From positions 1 to 13,091 of the forward strand of contig DASZTR010000058.1 in assembly GCA_035547955.1 (NCBI GenBank): a DNA stretch of 13,091 nt, read 5' to 3'. Source of the DNA: Nitrososphaera sp035547955 (GTDB lineage Archaea > Thermoproteota > Nitrososphaeria > Nitrososphaerales > Nitrososphaeraceae). A model generated the notes under the pieces. It was given only the letters and a program-made list of their open reading frames with translations, was not told the origin of the DNA and made no database searches. The translations under genes and the position numbers were made by a program. Shown one piece after another: positions 1 through 5,245 of the stretch; within the stretch, counting starts at the first letter, position 1, and each line of letters starts with the position of its first letter.

Positions 1-227
1 TACCGCTTGTAGTCGTTGATAAGGTCGTACTTGTCGCGTTTGCCGTCCTTCGTTTCCTGTACGACAACATCAAGCCTTACATGCAATGAAGAATCGCAAA
101 AATCAGAGAAAGCCTTTATTTTCGCCCTATAGTCTTTTATCGTGTTCTGCTCCATGCCCTCAACAGAGTCTAGGAATTTCTGGAATGTTTTGCTCTTTAT
201 CTCTGCGTCCTTTTTCTTGAAAGGCAT
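1..227 (-). CDS. Probable tyrosine recombinase/integrase, N-terminal part (partial)
   Basis: The gene reads on the minus strand from ATG at 227 and leaves the window at base 1, so only the first 75 residues are visible. They are highly charged (Lys/Asp/Glu), start MPFKKKDAEIKSKTF, and contain a segment (residues 26-44, around NTIKDYRAKIKAFSDFC) that resembles the SAM-like helical core-binding domain at the N-terminus of phage-type tyrosine recombinases. The catalytic R-H-R-Y domain would lie outside the window, so this assignment rests on resemblance of a short region. A possible TATA element lies at about 255-263 (minus strand). The gene is divergent from the small gene starting at 313. If correct, it would cut and rejoin DNA at a specific attachment site and would fit the accessory character of the sequence to its right. 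Alternative: an unrelated helical DNA-binding protein. Confidence 0.5.
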   Translation of the reverse strand, partial: MPFKKKDAEIKSKTFQKFLDSVEGMEQNTIKDYRAKIKAFSDFCDSSLHVRLDVVVQETKDGKRDKYDLINDYKR

Positions 228-312
228 GGCCCCGCCGCGTAGGAAACAGGTTCTAGTATATGAATTCTATGACATCTATATGTTACATATTTGTATAGTA
301 GAAAACATACAC

Positions 313-624
313 ATGAAACAGAGGATGGCAGGGGCCGCGTTTTCGATAAAGACGAGAGAGGCAAAGGACCGATACATCGACTCTCAGTTCAAAAACGCGC
401 TGGACGAGCTTTTGGGCGACGCAGCAAATTTCGGCACGGAACTGGCACTGCAAAAGCTGGTCATGGTGCACATCGCCCTTCAGATAGCCCAGAACCTGGG
501 CATAGACTACCATGCCGCGACCGATGAGTTGTATTACTACATGAGAAAGTGCAACGAAGAAACGCAAGCCCGGCTTGCACAGTTCACCAAGTCCATGATA
601 GAGAGGGGCGCCAGAAAACAATAA
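313..624 (+). CDS. Small helical protein of unknown function
   Basis: A 103-residue protein. I place the start at ATG 313 (MKQRMAG); a second ATG at 324 is possible. The reading frame stays open upstream to 142, but that part lies over the divergent recombinase and its promoter and reads like non-coding sequence. The protein is predicted mostly helical, with alternating charged and hydrophobic residues (for example residues 10-35 and 41-62) and no cysteine pair, signal peptide or membrane segment; I do not recognise a family. A TATA-like element (CTATATGT, 276-283) lies about 30 bp upstream of 313, so the transcript would be nearly leaderless. The stop codon overlaps the ATG of the cupin gene (TAATG), so the two genes are almost certainly co-transcribed and translationally coupled. 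Confidence 0.65.
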   Translation: MKQRMAGAAFSIKTREAKDRYIDSQFKNALDELLGDAANFGTELALQKLVMVHIALQIAQNLGIDYHAATDELYYYMRKCNEETQARLAQFTKSMIERGARKQ

Positions 625-950
625 TGAAAAAGGGAAACGAGAAAGGAAGGGCGTTTGACCTTGACGGACTTTTGACAAAAATAGACAAGGACAGTTACTG
701 GGTCGATTTCATAAAAGTAAGGCACCTTGAGGCCGGCGTGCTTCGGCTGTACCCGGGAGAAGAAGACACGCAGACGCCGCACGACGCCGACGAACTATAC
801 TTTGTAGTCGAGGGTAGAGGGTTCATAAGCATGGGAAAGGAGAGCAAGGCGGTGAAAAGAGGCTCGGTGTTGTTCATTCCAGCAGACATGCCACACCATT
901 TCTACGGCAACAGGGACACGTTGGTTGTGCTGTATGTATTTGCTGAGTAG
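624..950 (+). CDS. Small single-domain cupin protein
   Basis: A 108-residue single cupin (RmlC-like beta barrel). Cupin motif 1 covers residues 51-66: His53, Glu57 and Gly64 sit at family positions, followed by the VVEGRG turn, but the first His of the usual HxH is Thr51. Motif 2 covers residues 80-96 (G-x5-P...HH...N), with His91 as the likely remaining metal ligand. The barrel could therefore bind a metal through three rather than four side chains. There is no signal peptide, so it is cytoplasmic. Substrate cannot be read from the sequence; cupins of this size include dioxygenases, isomerases and sugar or small-molecule binding proteins. The start ATG overlaps the stop of the upstream gene by one base (TAATG). 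A T-run follows the stop at 954-960 and could end transcription. Confidence 0.85.
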   Translation: MKKGNEKGRAFDLDGLLTKIDKDSYWVDFIKVRHLEAGVLRLYPGEEDTQTPHDADELYFVVEGRGFISMGKESKAVKRGSVLFIPADMPHHFYGNRDTLVVLYVFAE

Positions 951-1344
951 CAATATTTTTGTACATTTATGTATTTGGGAGTGCGCGAGCGCATTCGCGT
1001 TTCCAGTACGTCACAAAAAGAACCCATATGCCTAAAAAGAATTAAACTTCCATTTTGATGGGTAACGTGGAGTGGAGACAATCAGACTAGAGGCAATATT
1101 ATGTGCAACAAGATTTGTCATAAGCTGAGTCTCCATCAGATTCACCAGGAATAAATGGATATGATTTAAATTGACAAGATATTAGCACAAAGAATGAGGC
1201 ACAGCAGGCGCACGCACTGACACATATTTACTTACATACAAATCTATTCGGGAATGCATGAAGGTTTTGTCATTTAACAAGTCAAAGTAGACTTGGAATA
1301 GGTATAAATCAGCCCTTCTCTGAAGGAAAGGGGGAACAATAACC
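951..1344. other. Intergenic spacer between cupin and L40e genes
   Basis: No convincing gene. It holds the T-run just after the cupin stop (954-960), a small GC-rich hairpin at 984-999 (CGCGA/TCGCG with a 6-base loop), a weak 7-bp inverted pair (TGGAGAC at 1074, GTCTCCA at 1129), and the promoter of the L40e gene at its right end. Confidence 0.5.
1301..1334 (+). promoter_or_regulatory. Promoter and ribosome-binding site of the L40e gene
   Basis: GGTATAAATC at 1301-1310 is a good archaeal TATA box, which would place the transcript start near 1330. The purine-rich GAAGGAAAGGGGGAA at 1322-1336, about 9 bases before the ATG, matches an archaeal Shine-Dalgarno region. Position and sequence only; no transcript data. 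Confidence 0.5.
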
Positions 1345-1512
1345 ATGCCGATTGCCGATGCTACTAAGAAACAGATCGCCCAGCAACGCAGGCTATACTT
1401 CAAGATATGCTTCCACTGCGGCGGCAAAAACCCGATATCCTCAACAAGGTGCAGAAAGTGCCACAGCGATCAGATGCGCCTGAAGAACAGGACATTGGGT
1501 GCCAAGAAGTAA
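1345..1512 (+). CDS. rpl40e: Large-subunit ribosomal protein L40e (eL40)
   Basis: A 55-residue basic zinc-finger protein with the typical order of archaeal L40e: start MPIADATKKQIAQQRRLYFK, then Cys22-x2-Cys25 and Cys36-x2-Cys39 forming one zinc site, then a basic C-terminus ending LGAKK. In eukaryotes the same domain is fused to ubiquitin; in archaea it stands alone, as here, and it is a structural protein of the 50S subunit. Start choice is supported by the family N-terminus, a purine-rich ribosome-binding site and a TATA box upstream. The gene is too short for most length cut-offs. It stands as a single gene, bordering the gene-poor stretch. Confidence 0.96.
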   Translation: MPIADATKKQIAQQRRLYFKICFHCGGKNPISSTRCRKCHSDQMRLKNRTLGAKK

Positions 1513-1767
1513 AAAAAGGGCGTTAAGTTACCCCCGATTCCATTTTGCGTTTTCAAGACTTTTGGGTGCAAAAGCTACTAGAAAGAAAGAGCCTGGCCAA
1601 CTATTGCAAGCATTATGTATATGTGCGAATTCACCCGACGTGGTCAGAATAGTTCTTTGTGTGTACAAATTTGGTCAGCAGGCAATCACTGAGTTGGTAG
1701 TATATTGCATGCAAATCGCATGTTTTGGTCACAAAGTCATTATTATTGCCCTATCGCGTATAGCATA

Positions 1768-1870
1768 TCAGGCATGGCTTCAGGCGTGCTTGAGCAAGTC
1801 AACACATACATGTACCCCCGCACTTTCCCCTGCCCGGCGGCATTATGGCTATCTCACGCGCGGGCAGGGG
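1768..1870 (+). repeat. Two-hairpin repeat element, copy 1
   Basis: A 26-bp imperfect palindrome at 1768-1793 (TCAGGCATGG...GTGCTTGA) is followed by GCAAG, a 33-bp spacer in total, and a second hairpin with a perfect 10-bp stem (CCCCTGCCCG at 1827-1836, CGGGCAGGGG at 1861-1870, 24-base loop). A T-rich tract (TTTAAATTTT) comes after it. Two other copies with the same order lie at 3535-3642 and 4229-4322, both on the other strand. In this orientation the first hairpin contains G-T pairs that would be G-U in RNA. It may be a structured small RNA, or the ends of a tiny non-autonomous transposable element. Confidence 0.7.
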
Positions 1871-2013
1871 CGGTTTAAATTTTACGAACAATCAAGTATC
1901 CTAATTCAATCTGCTAGCCTCTAGCTCAACAGAAAGTTTTGTATGTCAACTCGTGTGCCGTCCAAATAACTGCACAAGTATATAATCTCGTAAAAAATTA
2001 GTGGTAGCAATCG

Positions 2014-2198
2014 TTGCAAAAGGAAAAGGATGTCAATGTGGTTTTGCTGCACTTCAAGAGAATAGTGCTAACCAACTTAGAATACGATAAAGTAATCGCC
2101 GATATTTACAAAAAATAGCAAAAAGTAGCGTAGCCAGCACCACCGAAAAAGAGCTGGAGATAGTACGCTCGCACAAACTCGCTCAGCCCATGAGCTAG
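2014..2198 (+). pseudogene. Possible frameshifted small-gene remnant
   Basis: From TTG at 2014 one frame reads 34 protein-like residues (including DVNVVLLHFKRIVLTNLEYD at 9 codons in the GAT GTC region, 2029 onward) and stops at TAG 2116, immediately after a run of six A (2110-2115). A second frame then continues with 27 protein-like residues (AKSSVASTTEKELEIVRSHK and a few more) to TAG at 2196-2198. Adding one A to the run would join them into a protein of about 62 residues. A TATA-like sequence lies about 30 bp upstream of 2014. I recognise no family. It could be a decayed gene, a sequencing error in a homopolymer, or chance. Confidence 0.3.
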
Positions 2199-2245
2199 AT
2201 TCAAACTGTCAATTTATTCTCGCCCAGAATAATCTGTCAAGCTTA

Positions 2246-2701
2246 CTAACTTGACGGCAACACTATGACCGTACCGCGCAGCCAAGGGTATGGTTCCCCA
2301 TGATAGCCAAAAGTGCCTGGCTTTGTAAACATAAATTCAAAAGTCTGATTCGGGCCGATAAGGGTCGCATTATTTGTAGCATGATAAAACTCAGGGTCTG
2401 CCGTACTACTGTCTGCTTTGAAACTATGCGCTACAATATCCTTGTTAACCCACGTTACGGTATTGTTCTTGCCGATAACGACTGCAATCAAGGGTGGCTC
2501 AAAATCCTTGCCTGAATTTTGACTTGACGCTCCGGTAGGTATTACCACGAGAGATACGACATCTTTCTTTTCGTATTGGGTTTGAAAAGAAGAGCCTGCA
2601 TCAAGAATAGAAAATGCTGCAATGAGACCTATGCCTACTGCCAGACCTGCCAAAACTGCGGCAGTACTATTAACCATACTCAAAATATCCGCAATTCGCA
2701 T
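2246..2701 (-). CDS. Membrane-anchored cupredoxin-like protein without copper ligands
   Basis: A 151-residue protein. I choose ATG at 2701; an in-frame TTG two codons upstream is possible. Residues 12-33 are one hydrophobic segment (signal anchor), so the rest should face outside the membrane. Residues 70-149 match the plastocyanin/azurin-type cupredoxin fold: VTWVNKD strand, His92 in VAHSF, PGTFGYH near the C-terminus, and final strand GTVIVLP. The family copper motif Y-x-C-x-x-H-P-x-M is here Y133-H-G135-E-P-Y138-P-W-L141: Cys to Gly, His to Tyr and Met to Leu. Three of four type-1 copper ligands are absent, so blue-copper electron transfer is unlikely. It stands alone, with a weak TATA candidate at 2731-2738. 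Related copper proteins carry electrons in ammonia oxidisers; this one may be structural or bind something else. Confidence 0.85.
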   Translation of the reverse strand: MRIADILSMVNSTAAVLAGLAVGIGLIAAFSILDAGSSFQTQYEKKDVVSLVVIPTGASSQNSGKDFEPPLIAVVIGKNNTVTWVNKDIVAHSFKADSSTADPEFYHATNNATLIGPNQTFEFMFTKPGTFGYHGEPYPWLRGTVIVLPSS

Positions 2702-3534
2702 ATTCAACTCATTAATTTATTGCTTTGGAAGATTTAACAACGCAATTGCGATAACCATTGCCAAGCATTTAGTACTAGCATGCTTATTGGAGATAAGTGC
2801 AAGACGCTAAGCTGACCATAGACATTTACAGCCGCCTCTATTGCTACGCTAGGCACCTCAGGCCCCGTATGTCAAATTCCTTTAGAAAAAATATCGACAT
2901 ACACGTAGCACTATACTATGAAAATGAGCAAGATAATCAGTCAAGCCTCTTAGACTACCAAGACGCACTTGTTTTCTTTGATGGTTACGACTAGTGTGTA
3001 CCTTTTTTCTTGTGCGTCTCTAGTGACCAGAAATAAGAGCATCATCTACATTTACACATGCACGTAAATCAAAGCACGATGCCTATCAATGGCGTACCAA
3101 TGTTCTATCTTAACAATCTTTTCGTCGCAGTCTGACAATACTCGTCAGAAGTAAATTATTGGTGATATCATCAAAAAATCTTTCGATGCCACTAGTTTCT
3201 TATCAGAGTCATAGCTGGATATGACGCTAAAAGACATTTACCAACACCAAATTATTCTTGACGATAATCACTATTTTATTCGTTAAATGTCATTGAGAAA
3301 CATCTTGGACCAATTTTTGCCGAGTGAATGGCACAAATCATAGTCGCTCGATTGCAAAACGGCATCCAGGGACTAAATTCAATTGCTATTACTTTCATAC
3401 TTTTGCTGCATTGGCGTTCTCGTACTGCTATAATTTTCGCACGTGCTATCTGCAAGCTTGTCTGTATGTGCACAAATTCGGCGACGATTACGATATGAAC
3501 TCGGCTGCTTGATTCTCGAACGCCAGTTTACGCG

Positions 3535-3642
3535 GCCCCTACTCGAACAGGTAGTGCCAAAGTACGCGCAGGGGCGGTGGTTGCAGCAATTTGGAGGAGG
3601 CAGTGCCTGCACCTGCTCAGGCACGACTGCAGTCGTGCCTGA
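3535..3642 (-). repeat. Two-hairpin repeat element, copy 2
   Basis: On the minus strand the order is the same as in copy 1. A palindrome, here perfect over 26 bp (3617-3642; half-site TCAGGCACGACTG), is followed by GCAGG, a spacer of 41 bp, and a weaker second hairpin (GCCCCT at 3535-3540, AGGGGC at 3570-3575). The outer stem of the second hairpin is only 6 bp and its 29-base loop could fold further. An extra short palindrome (AGGCAGTGCCT) sits in the spacer at 3599-3609. Copy 2 differs from copy 3 at a palindrome position where G-C is replaced by A-T, which keeps the pair. Confidence 0.65.
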
Positions 3643-3988
3643 TAACACGACAGTTGCAAGGCGAAAGTATCATAGCTTGATTAACTCGGCAAAGTGTAGA
3701 CTTTCTATCATGTTCATGTAGTAATCACTACTTTTGACCTACATTTGCAGCATGGTAGAACGATGACAAAGAAACCGATAGCGACTTGGGTTAAATTCTC
3801 CATGACAAGGATATTTCTTGTACGTTTTGCTAACTAGCATACGTCACTAATCAATCGCATATTCCTGCTACTTTGCAGTCAAATGGTTTATTCTTGATGA
3901 TTCAGAATGCCAACTATTCTTCACATGGCGTTAGATAACGAACCATGAAGAGGCACATATTAATACTTGCAATTCGATCGAGTTTTTT

Positions 3989-4079
3989 GCGCGAGTCAGT
4001 TTTACTCATGCAACGTTATTGACTTGCATTGGGGTATATCCGGCTTGCTCAGGTAAATGAGAGTAGAGCTGGCTCGCGC
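3989..4079 (+). repeat. Long-stem hairpin (19-bp stem)
   Basis: GCGCGAGTCAGTTTTACTC at 3989-4007 pairs along all 19 positions with GAGTAGAGCTGGCTCGCGC at 4061-4079, if three T-G pairs are allowed (G-U in a plus-strand RNA; A-C mismatches on the other strand). Inside the 53-base loop is a second hairpin, ATGCAA/TTGCAT at 4008-4029, and the short motif TTGCTCAGGTAAATGAG, which partly resembles the palindrome edge of the two-hairpin elements. The strand-specific pairing suggests a plus-strand RNA structure, but a terminal-inverted-repeat mini-transposon is also possible. Confidence 0.6.
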
Positions 4080-4228
4080 ATTTTTCGACTCTGCTTGAAT
4101 TTGCTCTATGAAAAATCGAACATAACGATAACTTCATACTTACTCGATCATCGGCATGATGAACCAAGCTATGCTTTGTGAATCAAGTACAGGATTCAAA
4201 TAGTCGCGATATACAATGTTAGAAGAAA

Positions 4229-4322
4229 CCCCTACCTAGATGAAATTCCAAAACTAGGTAGGGGCGCGCTTTTCAGAATTGCATAGGGTATCTTGCTCAA
4301 GCACGATTGCATGCATGCTTGA
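4229..4322 (-). repeat. Two-hairpin repeat element, copy 3
   Basis: On the minus strand an imperfect 26-bp palindrome (4297-4322, edges TCAAGCATGC...GTGCTTGA) is followed by GCAAG, a 32-bp spacer in total, and a hairpin with a perfect 11-bp stem (CCCCTACCTAG at 4229-4239, CTAGGTAGGGG at 4254-4264, 14-base loop). A pyrimidine-rich tract (TTTCTTCT) comes after it on that strand. Compared with copy 1 the second stem differs at three positions, each changed on both sides so that pairing is kept. Stem sequence has changed while shape is retained. Confidence 0.7.
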
Positions 4323-5012
4323 TAGTAATCAAACTAGATACCAATGTCTTAAGCATTACTTATCAGTGAATAAGTGTACTGCATACCTAAGAATCATCGT
4401 CGTTAGCACACTCGGCATTGTATACCTATGTATCCTAAGGGGGCGATCAGCGACCTATTTTCGCTATGAGGTAACTTCTCTTTCTTCTAGTTCGCCTTTA
4501 GTATAAGCGCGACCCTACCAAGTACAGGTTAAGATGGGGTAGATGCGATTGTCGAAACAATGCCTCGTCTTATGTTGGTCATTCGCTCAGGCATGCATGA
4601 GAGAATACATAACCGAGCAGAGACACTCGGCACATTAATGCCTTTAAGCTTTGCTTACCTCTGATTGAGTGAATACGGGGTGATTTAGAGTCGTGATCGG
4701 GTTTTTGGCTACTACTACTTCTAGTTTTTGAGGCAGTTGACAATCATATACTCCATTGGAATTAATATTGTGCCTTTGTAATACTATCTAGTCTTTATTG
4801 AATACGATATTGCCGCACCATAAATTACAGAATTACAAAATCTGTTTCACGCTCAAATCGTATCTTTTGGCTAGTCAATTTTGTAATTTCAAATAGGGCG
4901 AAAGTCCAAGTTTGTGGCGACTGGCTATTTTCTCTGCCATGTGTGCGGGCTTGTCTATAGGGAACAATAGGCATCAAAAACATATACATTCAGCAAGGCT
5001 GGGTTAATGGTC

Positions 5013-5035
5013 GACGCCGGGCAACAATCGGCGTC
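5013..5035 (+). promoter_or_regulatory. Hairpin just upstream of the micro-ORF
   Basis: GACGCCG (5013-5019) and CGGCGTC (5029-5035) form a perfect 7-bp, mostly G-C stem with a 9-base loop, ending two bases before the ATG at 5038. In a transcript it would occupy the normal ribosome-binding region and could control translation of the micro-ORF, or be part of a small non-coding RNA. Confidence 0.45.
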
Positions 5036-5037
5036 AT

Positions 5038-5109
5038 ATGAAACCGGGTCAGATCGTATACAGCAGACAGATCGTCAAGTTCCAGGGGGTCTGCAAGTTC
5101 TGCGATTGA
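5038..5109 (+). CDS. Possible 23-residue CxxC micro-protein
   Basis: ATG at 5038 opens a 23-codon frame ending in TGA at 5107-5109. The peptide starts MKPGQIVYSRQIVKF and ends GVCKFCD, with a Cys-x2-Cys knuckle near its C-terminus. Most codons end in C or G, as in the window's real genes, while the surrounding stretch is AT-richer; this is the main evidence for coding. The in-frame stop at 5005-5007 and the absence of an upstream start argue against a longer protein. A 7-bp hairpin lies 2 bases upstream, and a TATA-like AACATATACAT at about 4979-4989 would give a short leader. A lone CxxC might bind half a zinc site (dimer) or act as a leader peptide. The alternative is chance or a gene fragment. 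Confidence 0.4.
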   Translation: MKPGQIVYSRQIVKFQGVCKFCD

Positions 5110-5125
5110 GAGCGATAAAATCAAG

Positions 5126-5200
5126 TGGATGGGGAGAGATTCGAACTCTCGACCACCTGTGTGTGAGACAGGTATCCTAACCAGGCTAGACTACCCATCC
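5126..5200 (-). tRNA. tRNA-Val (anticodon CAC)
   Basis: A complete 75-nt cloverleaf on the minus strand: acceptor stem GGATGGG/CCCATCC with discriminator A; D arm GTCT/GGAT; anticodon stem CCTGT/ACAGG around the loop CTCACAC, giving anticodon CAC (reads GUG, valine); five-base variable loop; T arm GAGAG-TTCGAAT-CTCTC. CCA is not encoded and no intron is present. The 3' end is followed by a T-rich tract (TTGATTTTAT). It lies 45 bp downstream of the SAH hydrolase stop with its own TATA element. Confidence 0.96.
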
Positions 5201-5230
5201 ACTACTTACGTGCTTGCTTTCGATTGACCG

Positions 5231-5240
5231 ATAATATATG
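5231..5240 (-). promoter_or_regulatory. TATA element of the tRNA-Val gene
   Basis: CATATATTAT on the minus strand lies 31-40 bp upstream of the mature tRNA 5' end, the right distance for an archaeal tRNA promoter with a short 5' leader. It sits just after the SAH hydrolase stop codon. Confidence 0.5.
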
Positions 5241-5245
5241 TCCAG

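Larger units (their letters stand above)
1513..2245. other. Gene-poor stretch right of L40e
   Basis: An open frame covering 1499-1924 starts at a GTG inside L40e and has no recognisable protein features, so I treat this stretch as non-coding. It contains one copy of a two-hairpin element (1768-1870), a TATA-like sequence (GTATATAATC, 1979-1988), a possible frameshifted remnant (2014-2198), and a short GCTCA/TGAGC hairpin at 2181-2195. Base composition is richer in A+T than the flanking genes. Confidence 0.5.
2702..5037. other. Gene-poor stretch of 2.3 kb rich in inverted repeats
   Basis: No open frame here looks like a protein: those of 62-92 codons overlap each other on several frames and have no family features. 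The stretch contains two copies of the two-hairpin element (3535-3642, 4229-4322), a 91-bp long-stem hairpin (3989-4079), and many smaller inverted pairs: TCTGAC/GTCAGA at 3131-3149; a GC+ATTGT stem around a CGAA loop at 4546-4563; ATTC.CTCA/TGAG.GAAT at 4581-4606; CCGAG/CTCGG at 4613-4630; AATTACAAAAT/ATTTTGTAATT at 4831-4888; and GGGC-GAAA-GTCC at 4896-4907. It is much longer than normal spacers in such genomes. Confidence 0.6.

Noticed and set aside
283..678. A 131-codon minus-strand open frame
   Set aside because: It is antisense to the coupled 313-950 genes, which have clear protein features in the cupin.
1074..1135. TGGAGAC/GTCTCCA inverted pair
   Set aside because: Only 7 bp with a 48-base gap; expected by chance in a stretch of this length.
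1499..1924. A 141-codon open frame after L40e
   Set aside because: It starts at a GTG inside L40e, has no recognisable protein features, and runs through the two-hairpin element; treated as chance.
2797..2994. A 65-codon open frame in the gene-poor stretch
   Set aside because: No family features, no ribosome-binding site or clear promoter, and its start falls in a small hairpin; insufficient support.
3276..3721. Several overlapping open frames of 62-92 codons on both strands
   Set aside because: They overlap in different frames and cover the palindromic repeat copy; none has a protein-like pattern.
1768..4322. CRISPR array
   Set aside because: The three repeats are 0.6-1.8 kb apart, in both orientations, with no regular spacers and no cas genes.
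4890..5110. Possible RNase P RNA (GCGAAAGTCC resembles the conserved GAAAGUCC segment)
   Set aside because: The region is too short, and I could not find the other conserved RNase P segments or a matching 3' half.
5126..5200. tRNA-Val as an attachment site with a direct repeat of its 3' end
   Set aside because: No second copy of the tRNA 3' segment is visible in the window, so no att pair can be supported.
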